Shown here: positions 9,406-17,699 of the stretch, in pieces | How the letters are laid out: each line of letters begins with the position of its first letter | Position numbering within the stretch: position 1 is the stretch's first letter | Source of the DNA: Gulosibacter sp. 10 | GTDB taxonomy: Bacteria; Actinomycetota; Actinomycetes; Actinomycetales; Microbacteriaceae | Direction: 5' to 3' | Assembly: GCF_900163695.1 (NCBI RefSeq) | Contig: NZ_FUIC01000022.1 | Span: 1-64,000 of the forward strand | Length of the DNA: 64,000 nucleotides | Notes under the pieces: model-generated | What the model was told of the DNA's origin: nothing | Databases searched by the model: none | Seen by the model: only the letters and a program-made list of their open reading frames with translations | Made by a program: the position numbers and the translations under genes

Positions 9406-9411
9406 TAGGAT
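9406..9411 (+). promoter_or_regulatory. -10 element for a leaderless crgA transcript
   Basis: TAGGAT lies exactly six bases before the crgA ATG at 9418, placing the predicted transcription start on the A of the start codon. No ribosome site and no convincing -35 are seen. Leaderless mRNAs are common in actinobacteria; start-site use here is inferred. Confidence 0.5.
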
Positions 9412-9417
9412 TAAGTC

Positions 9418-10134
9418 ATGCCCAAGGAGACTGCCTCAACGCCTGCCGAGAACGAGTTCGACGAGACCATCGAACCCGAGCAGGACGACACCACCACGAC
9501 AGCCGACGACGCCGAGCCGGACGAGGCAGCCGAGGCGACCGACGCCGCCGAGGACGCGGACGAGGAGGACTCGGAGGACGCCGATTCCCAGGACGAGGAG
9601 TCGGAGGTCGACGGGGACGCCGAGGCCGACGAGGTATCTGAAGCCGACGACGAGTCCGAAGCCGCCGCGGCGAAGACTTCGAAATCCCGGTCGTCGAAGT
9701 CGAAGTCCGAATCCTCGAAGTCGAAGTCCGCCAAGTCCAAGGCCGACCGCGCCGAGCAGGACGAGAAGCTCTCCGAGAAGGAGCGCATCCGCCGCTCCAA
9801 GGAGATCGCCGCCCGGGCCAGCGGCAAGAAGGGCAAGGCCACGCCCAAGCGCCCCTCCAAGGCATCGGCCAAGGCCGCCGCGGAGGCCGACAAGCGCTCG
9901 ACCATGACCAAGGAGCAGCTGCGCCATTCGGATCGCAAGCAGACGGCCGAGGCGGGCAACCCGGTGTGGTTCAAGCCGATCATGTTCGGCTTCCTGCTGC
10001 TCGGCTTCCTCTGGATCCTCGTCTACTACCTGTCGCAGGGGTACTTCCCCATCCGGACGCTCGGCGACTGGAACATCCTCGTGGGCTTCGGGATCGCGAT
10101 GGTCGGCTTCCTGATGATGACCAACTGGAAATAG
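9418..10134 (+). CDS. crgA: CrgA-type cell-division protein with a long acidic/basic N-terminal extension
   Basis: 238 aa, against about 85-95 aa for ordinary CrgA. The last about 75 residues are clear CrgA: NPVWFKPIMFG, a first membrane helix ending YYLSQGYFP, then DWNILVGFGIAMVGFLMMTNWK. CrgA is a two-helix membrane protein at the division septum that interacts with FtsZ, FtsI and other divisome proteins. Ahead of it are about 75 acidic residues (Glu/Asp/Ala) and then a Ser/Lys-rich stretch (repeated SKSKS) and a basic segment, predicted disordered. An internal ATG at 9904 (residue 163) would give an ordinary 76-aa CrgA, but it has no good ribosome site, whereas the upstream ATG sits at a predicted leaderless start. 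Confidence 0.88.
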   Translation: MPKETASTPAENEFDETIEPEQDDTTTTADDAEPDEAAEATDAAEDADEEDSEDADSQDEESEVDGDAEADEVSEADDESEAAAAKTSKSRSSKSKSESSKSKSAKSKADRAEQDEKLSEKERIRRSKEIAARASGKKGKATPKRPSKASAKAAAEADKRSTMTKEQLRHSDRKQTAEAGNPVWFKPIMFGFLLLGFLWILVYYLSQGYFPIRTLGDWNILVGFGIAMVGFLMMTNWK

Positions 10135-10327
10135 CCCTCGAGTTATCCACAGGGGCGTGAGTCGAGACTCACGAATTGTGAATTACACGGCTGTAATTCT
10201 CCCCAGGTGTGCATAACCATGTGGATAACTTTGCACGGCGTTGTGGGCAATCCTCCCGGATCTGTGGAGGATCCGTGGAAATCGCTGCGGCCCCGGGGGA
10301 TCCCCGGAGCCGCAGCGCGTTGCAGGA
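10135..10327. promoter_or_regulatory. Intergenic spacer with two perfect DnaA boxes and two hairpins
   Basis: TTATCCACA at 10143-10151 and its inverse TGTGGATAA at 10220-10228 match the DnaA box exactly. Between them lie two inverted repeats: 7-bp arms GTGAGTC/GACTCAC at 10157-10172 and 8-bp arms GAATTACA/TGTAATTC with a CGGC loop at 10180-10199. The latter looks like either a regulator operator or a terminator for crgA without a T-run. The site is about 39 kb from oriC. Confidence 0.6.
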
Positions 10328-11221
10328 CTATGCCCCGATGACCCCGAGCGAGCCCAGCAGCGGCGGCAGCGCGACGCACAGCGCGCCGATGAGGATCTGC
10401 GCCCAGAGCCCGAGCGTGCGCCGGAGCGACTTGCCGTAGTCGGAGAAGTTCAGCAGCGCGCAGATGCCGCCCACGATGAAGCCGCCGAGATGCGCCTGCC
10501 ACGAGATCCCCGGGTTCATGAGGGCCATGACCACGTTGATGCCGATGAGCACGAGCATGGGCGTGACGTCCTGCCGCTGCTTGCGCAGCACCACGAACCA
10601 CGCCGCGATGAGCCCGAAGATCGCGCCCGAGGCGCCGACCACCCATGTGGTGGGGGCGAGCACCGCCACGGCGAGCGAGCCGCCGAGCGCCGACACGAGG
10701 TAGAGCACGAGGAAGCGCAGCGAGCCGAGCAGCGGCTCGAGCGCGCGGCCGAAGATCCAGAGCGTCAGCGCGTTCATCACGAAATGCATGATGCCGCCGT
10801 GCAGGAACGCGGAGGTGAGCATCCGCCAGGGCTCGAAGGCGGTGGCGCCCGTGGCTGTGACGTGCTGCAGGTCGGTGTACTGCGGCGAGTACGCGGCGAG
10901 CTGGAAGATGACCGACCGGCCGCCGATCCCCGTCAGCCAGTCGAGCAGCCCGACGACCACGAGGAGGCCGATCAGCGTGTAGGTGACCGGCGAATCCGCG
11001 CCGATGAAGCGGGAGCGGATGGAGCGGCGCGGACGCTGAGCCTTGAACTTCGCCTGGCCTTTGGCCAGGCACTCGGGACAGATCACCCCGACCGGGGCCT
11101 GCGTCTGGCACTCCGGGCAGATGGTCCGGTGGCAGCGCTGGCAGAGCGTGTAGCTCTCGCGCTTCTTGTGGCGGTAGCAGTAGTCGTCGGCGTTGCGCCG
11201 GCTCCCGGTCGGGGTGGTCAT
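10328..11221 (-). CDS. Rhomboid-family intramembrane serine protease with N-terminal zinc-ribbon-like domain
   Basis: 297 aa. The first about 55 residues hold CxxC-type pairs (CQRC, CPEC, CPEC and a separate Cys/His), resembling a zinc ribbon or B-box-like finger. The remainder is a polytopic rhomboid domain: HxxxN (His146, Asn150), catalytic Ser198 in GASG and catalytic His244 in WQAHLGG. It should cleave membrane-protein helices within the bilayer; substrates unknown. It follows the cyclophilin gene with a 25-base gap, an arrangement seen in many actinobacteria. Confidence 0.92.
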   Translation of the reverse strand: MTTPTGSRRNADDYCYRHKKRESYTLCQRCHRTICPECQTQAPVGVICPECLAKGQAKFKAQRPRRSIRSRFIGADSPVTYTLIGLLVVVGLLDWLTGIGGRSVIFQLAAYSPQYTDLQHVTATGATAFEPWRMLTSAFLHGGIMHFVMNALTLWIFGRALEPLLGSLRFLVLYLVSALGGSLAVAVLAPTTWVVGASGAIFGLIAAWFVVLRKQRQDVTPMLVLIGINVVMALMNPGISWQAHLGGFIVGGICALLNFSDYGKSLRRTLGLWAQILIGALCVALPPLLGSLGVIGA

Positions 11222-11246
11222 GGGTGTGCGATCGGCTCCCGGTCCG

Positions 11247-11786
11247 CTAGAGCTGCTCGACGGTGGTCGACTCGATCACGACGTCCTCGAGCGGACGGTC
11301 GCGGCCGTCGGTCGGCACGGCGTTGAGCTCGTCGACGACGCGCTTCGAGGCCTCGTCCGCGACCTCGCCGAAGACGGTGTGCTTGCCCATGAGCCAGTCG
11401 GTGGCGCCGGTGGTGATGAAGAACTGCGAGCCGTTGGTGCCGCGGCCCGCGATCTTGCCGGCGTTCGCCATCGCCAGCACGTAGGGCTGGTTGAAGTTGA
11501 GCTCCGGGTGGATCTCGTCGTCGAAGGTGAAGCCGGGGCCGCCGGTGCCGGTGCCGGTGCGGTCGCCGCCCTGCAGCATGAAGTCGCCGATGATGCGGTG
11601 GAAGACGACGCCCGAGTAGTAGGGCTCCTGCTTCTTCTCGCCGGTCTCGGGGTCGGTCCACTCGAGGTCGCCCGTGGCGAGGCCGGTGATGACCTTCACC
11701 GTGTTCGGCGCGTGGTTGCCGAAGAGGTTGAGCTTGATGTCGCCGTGGTTGGTGTGCAGCGTCAGTACTGCGGTCGCGTTACTCAT
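11247..11786 (-). CDS. ppiA: Peptidyl-prolyl cis-trans isomerase (cyclophilin)
   Basis: 179 aa, whole protein is one cyclophilin domain. Visible motifs are FHRIIGDFMLQGGD near residue 65, NGSQFFITTG near 115 and the Trp-containing loop DWLMGKHTVFGEV near 127. No signal peptide, so cytoplasmic. It catalyses proline isomerisation during protein folding. Upstream of the rhomboid protease gene and probably co-transcribed with it. Confidence 0.95.
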   Translation of the reverse strand: MSNATAVLTLHTNHGDIKLNLFGNHAPNTVKVITGLATGDLEWTDPETGEKKQEPYYSGVVFHRIIGDFMLQGGDRTGTGTGGPGFTFDDEIHPELNFNQPYVLAMANAGKIAGRGTNGSQFFITTGATDWLMGKHTVFGEVADEASKRVVDELNAVPTDGRDRPLEDVVIESTTVEQL

Positions 11787-11924
11787 GGGGATAATCCTCG
11801 CACAGGCACCCGACTCCGCCGGTGAAGTTCACTGGTGGCGCAGATTCAGGAAGCGCGCAATGCCGCGTGACAAGATGCTTGTTGGAATCCAGCAGGAAAT
11901 CGCATGTAGATGCCGGAGGTAGCA

Positions 11925-12548
11925 ATGGCACTTTCAAGGAAGAACAAGCGCAAGCTGAAGCGTCTCCGCAGGGATGCCGACCGGCTCTGGAGCGAGCAGC
12001 AGACGGTGCTGAGCAAGGCCCGCGAGCTCGGCGGCCGGGGTCTCGAGTCCGCGCGCGACTATGCGGACGACCAGGTCGTCCCCGCGGTCCGCAAGACGGT
12101 CGACACGAACATCCGTCCCGCGTTCGATCGCGGCGTCGAGACGGGCCGCAGCGCCCTGCACACCGTGGAGAAGACCCTGCAGCGCAACGTCCTTCCCGCG
12201 ATCGCCCAGGCGGGCGGCAACGTGACCGGCGCGGTGCGCGAGTTCGTCGACTCGAACAAGACCATCAAGCAGGTGCAGTCCCGTGGCGAGAAGATCGCGA
12301 AGAAAGCGAGTGAACGAGTGAACGAGGCCCGTAAGCAGCTGGAGAAGGAAGCCAAGAAGGCCGCGAAGCAGGCGAAGAAGGATTCGAAGTCCGGCCCCGG
12401 CGTCGGCGGCTGGTTCCTGATCGGCGCCGGCGTCGCGGCGCTCGCCGCAGTCGGCTACGCGCTGTGGCAGACCTTCCGCGCCGACGACGACCTGTGGATC
12501 GCGGACGAGGAGCTCGACGCCCCCGTCGAGTCGGTGACCCGCGACTAG
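11925..12548 (+). CDS. Helical, lysine-rich membrane-anchored protein of unknown function
   Basis: 207 aa from the ATG at 11925, preferred over an in-frame ATG at 11910 because a perfect GGAGG (11915-11919) lies five bases upstream of 11925. The product is almost entirely alpha-helical and amphipathic, with a Lys/Ala-rich coiled region at about residues 120-155, one transmembrane helix (about 161-180) and a short acidic tail. It resembles YtxH/apolipoprotein-like stress proteins in composition, but I recognise no family motif. It stands alone and is closed by a strong terminator. Confidence 0.8.
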   Translation: MALSRKNKRKLKRLRRDADRLWSEQQTVLSKARELGGRGLESARDYADDQVVPAVRKTVDTNIRPAFDRGVETGRSALHTVEKTLQRNVLPAIAQAGGNVTGAVREFVDSNKTIKQVQSRGEKIAKKASERVNEARKQLEKEAKKAAKQAKKDSKSGPGVGGWFLIGAGVAALAAVGYALWQTFRADDDLWIADEELDAPVESVTRD

Positions 12549-12574
12549 GCGTCCGCGCAGGCGCCCCGAGCGTG

Positions 12575-12612
12575 AAGGCGGCCCCCGGAGATCCGGGGGC
12601 CGCCTTGTCTTT
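12575..12612 (+). terminator. Intrinsic terminator
   Basis: Perfect 15-bp inverted repeat (12575-12589 and 12592-12606) with a two-base loop, followed by GTCTTT. It lies 26 bases after the stop of the helical membrane protein. Confidence 0.85.
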
Positions 12613-12750
12613 CCGGCACGACCTCTCGGGCCCGCACGGCACCCCGACGCGCATGGCACCCCGACGCGCACAGCATCCCGCCACGCATCATCCGCCCGCA
12701 CAGCATTCCGCCACGCACGGCAAGCACCCGCACAAGCAAGCACCCCTTCA

Positions 12751-12803
12751 GGGACGAATAGCCGCGCCACCCCGCATCCGTGGACGCGCGGGCCATGCAC
12801 CCC
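12751..12803. repeat. GAATAGCC-type palindromic element, copy 1
   Basis: Starts GGGACGAATAGCC and ends GGCCATGCACCCC, with the inner self-complementary string CATCCGTGGA. First of four copies between 12.75 and 13.18 kb; further copies at 18534 and 29494. Confidence 0.7.
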
Positions 12804-12851
12804 AAACCGACCCACGTCTAATCCTGCCGCGCACGAACACGCACCCGCTCA

Positions 12852-12905
12852 GAGACGAATAGCCGCACCACCCCGCATATGTGGATGCACGGGCCATGCA
12901 CCCCA
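12852..12905. repeat. GAATAGCC-type palindromic element, copy 2
   Basis: GAGACGAATAGCC ... GGCCATGCACCCC, very close to copy 1 including the central CCACCCCGCAT and GTGGATGC. Confidence 0.7.
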
Positions 12906-12994
12906 AACGCAATACTCCCCAAGGTGCTGGCCACCGACATCCGGCGCGGCGGTATCCGACCAGCCTGCGGCAGCCGGCCCCATAGCGACGCGCC

Positions 12995-13047
12995 GGGGAT
13001 GAATAGCCCGGCCAACCAACATCCGTGGATGCCACGGCTATTCGCCC
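12995..13047. repeat. GAATAGCC-type palindromic element, copy 3
   Basis: GGGGATGAATAGCC pairs with GGCTATTCGCCCC; the arms are complementary apart from a small offset. The centre again contains CATCCGTGGATGC. Confidence 0.75.
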
Positions 13048-13121
13048 CAAACCCGCAGCACGCTCCCAAGGTGCCGGCAGCCGGCCAGCCCGCCACCGGC
13101 ATCCGGCCGCAGCGACGCATC

Positions 13122-13175
13122 GGGGGTGAATAGCCCCGCCGGCCGGGATAGGTGGGCACCTCGGCCATACGCCCC
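13122..13175. repeat. GAATAGCC-type palindromic element, copy 4
   Basis: GGGGGTGAATAGCC ... GGCCATACGCCCC, a diverged member of the same family. The remaining sequence from 12549 to 13310 holds no gene; it is GC-rich filler between the elements. Confidence 0.65.
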
Positions 13176-13310
13176 AGACAAGCTGGACGTCTCGCCCCAG
13201 GCGAACCGAACCTAAGGCCAGCCGAACCCGAAGGCCGAGCCGGGCACCACAACCGAGCCGGGAACGCGCCCGCCAAGACGCCGACGAGAACGCCGGCCGA
13301 CCCGACCGCG

Positions 13311-13781
13311 CTACCGGCGTCGCCGCGGCAGCCGCTCGAGGTGCCCGTTGCGCGGGCGCTCGTGGTAGAGGCGCATCGCGACCTTGACGAGCGAGACCGT
13401 CTGCAGGGTCTTCACCTCCGAGAGGTCGAACCACTTGGCCTCATCCGTGGTGCCGTCGACCTCGTGGCGCAGCTCGCCGCCCACGATGCTCGCCAGGTAG
13501 ACGATGCGCACGTTCTGGAGCGGTGCCTCGGCGGGCTTGCCCGCGCGTTTGCGGTTGCGCGCGTTGACCACGATCGAGTCGACGCCGAGCATCTGGTCGA
13601 TCGAGGCCTCGTAGCCGGTCTCCTCGCGGATCTCCCGGACGGCGGCCTCGTACGGGTCCTCCCCCGCCTCGATGCCGCCGCCCGGCAGCGTCCAGCCCGA
13701 CCGGCCGTGCGCGTTCCAATGAGCCAGAAGGATCTTCCGGTCCTGGACGATCACCCCGTAGGCACCGACGCGGAATCGCAA
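13311..13781 (-). CDS. Nudix hydrolase
   Basis: 156 aa. A complete Nudix box lies at residues 35-57: Gly35, Glu41, Arg49-Glu50, Glu53-Glu54, Gly56. Nudix enzymes hydrolyse nucleoside-diphosphate-linked compounds such as oxidised dNTPs; the substrate cannot be told here. The C-terminus is very basic (ERLPRRRR). The start is TTG at 13781, supported by AAAGGAG six bases upstream. Single gene, convergent with the repeat-filled spacer. Confidence 0.88.
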   Translation of the reverse strand: MRFRVGAYGVIVQDRKILLAHWNAHGRSGWTLPGGGIEAGEDPYEAAVREIREETGYEASIDQMLGVDSIVVNARNRKRAGKPAEAPLQNVRIVYLASIVGGELRHEVDGTTDEAKWFDLSEVKTLQTVSLVKVAMRLYHERPRNGHLERLPRRRR

Positions 13782-13803
13782 TTCGACTCCTTTCGGCGCG
13801 GGC

Positions 13804-13812
13804 TGTGGACAA
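13804..13812 (-). promoter_or_regulatory. Isolated DnaA-box match upstream of the Nudix gene
   Basis: TGTGGACAA, the inverse of TTGTCCACA, the actinobacterial form of the DnaA box. A single box, so functional meaning is uncertain. Confidence 0.4.
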
Positions 13813-13833
13813 TTGCTCCAGTCTACGCGTTTC

Positions 13834-14502
13834 CTACCTGCGCATCGCCTTCTTCGCGAGCCAGTTGCCGAGGAACTGCACGACCTGCACGATCACGATG
13901 ATGAGCACCACCGCGGCCCACGTGACCCACGGGTTGAACTGGCGGTAGCCGTACTGGATCGCGAAGTCGCCCAGACCGTTGCCTCCGACGTAGCCGGCGA
14001 CCGCCGACATGTCGATCACGGCCACGAAGGCGAAGGTGTAGCCGAGGATGAGCGGCCCGAGGCCCTCGGGGATCACGACGGTGACGAGCGTGCGCAGCCG
14101 ACCGGCGCCGCTCGCCCGGGCGGCCTCGACGACGCCCGCGGGCACCGTGACGAGGCTCTGCTCCACGAGCCTGGAGATGCCGAAGGTGGCCGCGAAGGTC
14201 ATCGCGAAGATCGCCATCGGATTGCCGATGCCGACGCCGATGATGGCCCGCGCGAAGGGCTGCAGCGCGGCGAGCAGGATGATGAAGGGGATCGGCCGGA
14301 ACACGTTCACGATCACGTTCAGGACGTTGAAGATCCACTTGTTCTCGAGGATGTTGCCGGGCCGGGTGGCGTACAGCGTGACGCCGAGCACGAGGCCGAT
14401 GATGCCGCCGAAGACCATCGCGAGCGCGACGAGCCACAGCGTGGTCGCGAGCTCCTCGGGGAGCTTGTCGAGCAGGTCGACGAGACGATCGAAGTTCTCC
14501 AT
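13834..14502 (-). CDS. metI: D-methionine/methionine ABC transporter permease
   Basis: 222 aa, about five transmembrane helices, with an EAA-type cytoplasmic loop around VVEAARASGAGRLRTLVTVVIPE that contacts the ATPase. Ends with a basic tail (KKAMRR). It is the permease of the MetNIQ importer for methionine and related compounds. Its ATG overlaps the metN stop (TAATG). Nothing but 52 bases separate it from the Nudix gene. Confidence 0.95.
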   Translation of the reverse strand: MENFDRLVDLLDKLPEELATTLWLVALAMVFGGIIGLVLGVTLYATRPGNILENKWIFNVLNVIVNVFRPIPFIILLAALQPFARAIIGVGIGNPMAIFAMTFAATFGISRLVEQSLVTVPAGVVEAARASGAGRLRTLVTVVIPEGLGPLILGYTFAFVAVIDMSAVAGYVGGNGLGDFAIQYGYRQFNPWVTWAAVVLIIVIVQVVQFLGNWLAKKAMRR

Positions 14503-15542
14503 TACTCCGCCACCTCCTCGAGGGTCTTGATGCTGGCGATCTGCGCGACCTGCGCGATCGACTCGCGCACCTTCGCATCCTCGCCGAGCAGCTCGAAGGT
14601 GAGGTGGCCGAAGCTGCGGCCGCCGAGCTCGTTCATGCCGCCGTAGACGAGCTGGGCCTGCGTGCCCGGTCCGATGAGCCGGCTGAGCACCTCGTGCGGA
14701 GCCGTCTGGTGGTCGTCCACGCTCACGGTCACGAGCGTGCCCCGATGGCGGGTGCGCAGCTCCTCGAGCTCGCGGTCGCTCGGGGTGCCGGCGATGATCG
14801 TCGACACGAAGCGCGCCGTGGCGCGGTGCCGGGGGTTCGAGAAGATGCTGAACACGTCGCCGTGCTCCACGACCTTGCCGTGCTCCATGACCGCGACCTT
14901 CGTGCCGATGCGCTTGATCACGTCCATCTCGTGCGTGATGACGACGATGGTGATGCCGAACTCGCGGTTCACGAGCTGGAGGAGGTCGAGCACGTCCGCG
15001 GTGGTCTGCGGGTCGAGCGCACTCGTGGCCTCGTCGGCGAGCAGGATCTTCGGCGAGGTGGAGAGCGCGCGGGCGATCCCGACGCGCTGCTTCTGGCCGC
15101 CCGAGAGCTGATCGGGGAAGGAGGTCGCCCGGTCGGAGAGCCCCACGAAGTCGAGCAGCTCGGCGACCCGCTTGTCGCGCTTCGCCTTGTCGACCTTGGC
15201 GATCTTCATGGGGAAGGCGACGTTGGCGGCGACGTTGCGCGAGTTGAACAGGTTGAACTGCTGGAAGATCATCCCGATGTCGGTGCGCACCGCCTGCAGC
15301 TTCGACTCCCCGAGCCGCGTGATGTCGGTGCCGTCGATCTCGATCGATCCCGACGTGGTGGGCTCGAGGGCGTTGATGAGCCGCACGAGCGTGGACTTGC
15401 CCGCGCCCGAGTAGCCGATGACGCCGTAGATGTCGCCCGCCTCGATGTCGAGCGAGACGCCGTCCACGGCGCGGGTGGGGTCGCCGCCCCGCTTGGGCGA
15501 GGGATACTCCTTCACCACGTCCCGCATTGCAATGATCGCCAT
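14502..15542 (-). CDS. metN: Methionine ABC transporter ATP-binding protein
   Basis: 346 aa. ABC ATPase with Walker A GYSGAGKS (43-50), signature LSGGQKQR, Walker B ILLADEAT and H-loop VITHEMD. About 80 C-terminal residues after the ATPase form the NIL/ACT-like regulatory domain, which in characterised MetN proteins binds methionine and inhibits uptake. Middle gene of metQ-metN-metI. Confidence 0.96.
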   Translation of the reverse strand: MAIIAMRDVVKEYPSPKRGGDPTRAVDGVSLDIEAGDIYGVIGYSGAGKSTLVRLINALEPTTSGSIEIDGTDITRLGESKLQAVRTDIGMIFQQFNLFNSRNVAANVAFPMKIAKVDKAKRDKRVAELLDFVGLSDRATSFPDQLSGGQKQRVGIARALSTSPKILLADEATSALDPQTTADVLDLLQLVNREFGITIVVITHEMDVIKRIGTKVAVMEHGKVVEHGDVFSIFSNPRHRATARFVSTIIAGTPSDRELEELRTRHRGTLVTVSVDDHQTAPHEVLSRLIGPGTQAQLVYGGMNELGGRSFGHLTFELLGEDAKVRESIAQVAQIASIKTLEEVAE

Positions 15543-15574
15543 TCGTCTTCCTTCCCAGGCGGCCGTTCAGGAAC

Positions 15575-15615
15575 GACCGAGCACCCGGCGCCGTTCGGCC
15601 GCCGGGTGCTCGGTC
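15575..15615 (-). terminator. Hairpin between metQ and metN
   Basis: 15-bp perfect arms (15575-15589 and 15601-15615) around an 11-base loop that is itself complementary. No U-tract follows, so it probably attenuates rather than ends transcription, making more of the binding protein MetQ than of the pump, or protects the metQ message 3' end. Confidence 0.7.
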
Positions 15616-15654
15616 GGGATAAGTGGGTGCATTCGCGTCGGCGGGTGGTGCCGG

Positions 15655-16557
15655 CTACTCTGCCACGTCCTCGATCTCGTGCATCTGCTCGATGAGCTCG
15701 TCCGCCGGGATCTCGACCATCTCGGCGGTGTCGCCCGAGGCGTCGAGCACGCCCTGCTGGACCTCCTCGTTGGTCTGGTAGATCTCGACGAGCTTGTTGA
15801 GCGTCGGATTGTCGAGGTCCGCCTCCTTGACCGCGAAGATGTTCACGTAGCCGAAGGCTGCCGGGTCGCTCGGGTCGTCCTGCGCGATCGCCTGGTCCTC
15901 GGTGAGGCCGGCGTCCGCGACGTAGTCGTTGTTGATGATGCCGGCGTCGAGGTCGGGCAGCGAGGCGGGGATGAGGTCCGCGTTGAACGCCTCGACCTCC
16001 ACCTTCGACTCCTCCGCGATAATGTCGTCGAGGCCGGAGTAGGGGTTGCCGCCGCCCTCGAGGGTGATGAGGCCGGCCGACTGCAGCACGAGCAGTGCCC
16101 GGGCCTGGTTCGTGGTGTCGTTCGGCACGCCCACCTTGCCGCCCTCGGGGATGTCCTCCACCGAGTCGTGCTTGGTCGAGTAGAGCGCGAGCGGGTAGAT
16201 CGCGGTGGAGCCGATCGGCACCAGCGTGTCGCCCGCCTGGTTGTTGTACTCGGCGAGGTAGATGACGTGCTGGAACTGGTTGATGTGCAGCTCGCCGGCC
16301 GAGAGCGCCGGGTTGGGCTGGTTGTAGTCGCCGAAGTCGACGATCTCGAGGTCGATGCCCTCGGCCTCGACTGCCTGCTCGTAGGTCTCCCAGTACTCCT
16401 CGCCGGCGCCGACGACGCCGAGCTTGATGGTCTGGCCCTCGTACGGGTCGCTGCCGTCGCCGGATGCTGCGGGGTCGGAATCGCCTGCGCAAGCGGCAAG
16501 GCTGCCGACCAGTGCGAGTGCGCCGGCTGCGGAGAGCAGCTTCGTGATGCGTGCCAT
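15655..16557 (-). CDS. metQ: Methionine-binding lipoprotein
   Basis: 300 aa from the ATG at 16557, supported by GAGAGGA seven bases upstream and by an immediate signal peptide ending in the lipobox LAAC (Cys at about residue 23). The mature protein is a NlpA/MetQ-type periplasmic-binding protein with the family pattern NDTTNQARALLVLQ and an NNDYVADAGL stretch. Lipid-anchored outside the membrane, it delivers methionine to MetNI. A longer frame to 16653 adds 32 residues before the signal peptide and is rejected. Confidence 0.95.
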   Translation of the reverse strand: MARITKLLSAAGALALVGSLAACAGDSDPAASGDGSDPYEGQTIKLGVVGAGEEYWETYEQAVEAEGIDLEIVDFGDYNQPNPALSAGELHINQFQHVIYLAEYNNQAGDTLVPIGSTAIYPLALYSTKHDSVEDIPEGGKVGVPNDTTNQARALLVLQSAGLITLEGGGNPYSGLDDIIAEESKVEVEAFNADLIPASLPDLDAGIINNDYVADAGLTEDQAIAQDDPSDPAAFGYVNIFAVKEADLDNPTLNKLVEIYQTNEEVQQGVLDASGDTAEMVEIPADELIEQMHEIEDVAE

Positions 16558-16659
16558 TTCGGGTCCTCTCGGTATCACAGGCGCGCGCGAATACCGCCGC
16601 GCCAACGGGTTAAGCGTACGGACTGGCCGGTTCAGCGGAAAGTTCCAGTTCATTGCGCG

Positions 16660-16665
16660 TAATAT
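16660..16665 (+). promoter_or_regulatory. -10 element for a leaderless SDR transcript
   Basis: TAATAT followed by six bases and then the ATG at 16672, the same geometry as at crgA. No ribosome site is visible. Confidence 0.5.
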
Positions 16666-16671
16666 TCGCGG

Positions 16672-17535
16672 ATGCTGTCGACGAACGACTCACTGCAAGG
16701 GCGCACCATCCTCATCTCGGGAGGGAGTCGCGGCATCGGCCTGGCCATCGCGAAGCGCGCCGCCGCCGACGGCGCGAGCATCGCGCTGCTCGCCAAGACC
16801 GCCGAGCCGCATCCGCGCCTCGAGGGCACGATCTACACCGCCGCCGAGGAGATCGAGGCCGCCGGAGGCCGCGCCCTCCCCATCGTCGGGGATGTGCGGG
16901 AGGAGGAGAGCGTGCGGGAGGCCGTCGCGCGCTGCGTCGAGGAGTTCGGCGGCATCGACGTCGTGGTGAACAACGCCTCGGCCATCAACCTCGAGCCCTC
17001 GGCCGAGATCCCGATGAAGCGCTACGACCTCATGCAGCAGATCAACGCGCGCGGCGCCTTCCTGCTGACCCGCACGGCGCTGCCCCACCTGTGCGAGTCG
17101 GCGGATCCGCGCATCCTCTCGCTCTCGCCGCCGCTGAACCTCGCGGAGCAGTGGCTGGGCGCCTTCCCCGCCTACATGCTCGCGAAGTACGGGATGACCC
17201 TGGCGACGCTGGGCATCGGGGCCGAGACGAGCATCCCGGCGTCGTGCCTGTGGCCGCGGACCACCATCCGCACCGCCGCGGTGATGAACGTGATCGGCGG
17301 CGAGGAGCTGTACCGCCGCTCGCGCACCCCGGAGCTCTACGCGGATGCGGCGCACCTCCTGCTGACCGGGCCGGGTGCCGCGATGGCGGGCCGGACGCTG
17401 CTGTGCGAGGACGTTCTGCAGGAGGCCGGAGTGACCGACCTGGGCCCCTACTCCCCCGGCGTCGACGCCGCCGAGCTCGCGACGGATGCGTTCGTGGACT
17501 CCGCCGAAGGGCCGTCGCCGTTCGGCCGGATGTGA
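16672..17535 (+). CDS. Short-chain dehydrogenase (HSDL2-like SDR)
   Basis: 287 aa. Rossmann motif SGGSRGIG (residues 17-24), NNAS near 104 and catalytic Tyr-x-x-x-Lys in YMLAK. The sequence LSPPLNL before the active site and the C-terminal extension match the hydroxysteroid-dehydrogenase-like 2 group, whose bacterial substrates are unknown. Divergent from metQ; stands alone. The start is the only sensible ATG. Confidence 0.88.
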   Translation: MLSTNDSLQGRTILISGGSRGIGLAIAKRAAADGASIALLAKTAEPHPRLEGTIYTAAEEIEAAGGRALPIVGDVREEESVREAVARCVEEFGGIDVVVNNASAINLEPSAEIPMKRYDLMQQINARGAFLLTRTALPHLCESADPRILSLSPPLNLAEQWLGAFPAYMLAKYGMTLATLGIGAETSIPASCLWPRTTIRTAAVMNVIGGEELYRRSRTPELYADAAHLLLTGPGAAMAGRTLLCEDVLQEAGVTDLGPYSPGVDAAELATDAFVDSAEGPSPFGRM

Positions 17536-17699
17536 TCCGCAGCACGCAGGGATCGGGCTTCGTCCCGCCCCGCCCCGGCTGACCGGCCGGGTGCCCCTCT
17601 GCACTGGTGAGTTCCCGCCCGCTCGCACTCCGCGGGCGCTGCGGGTTCGCCCCGCAGTCGCGGGCCGTGCCCCACCCGGCCTGCCCGCAGCGCGGCCTC

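Noticed and set aside
12549-13310. Small genes in the repeat-rich gaps at 12.5-13.3 and 17.5-18.6 kb
   Set aside because: The open frames follow repeat periods and lack ribosome sites, motifs and normal codon use.
16558-16671. SAM riboswitch upstream of metQ
   Set aside because: No SAM-I/S-box-like P1 stem or conserved core could be recognised in the short leader; only an ordinary ribosome site is seen.
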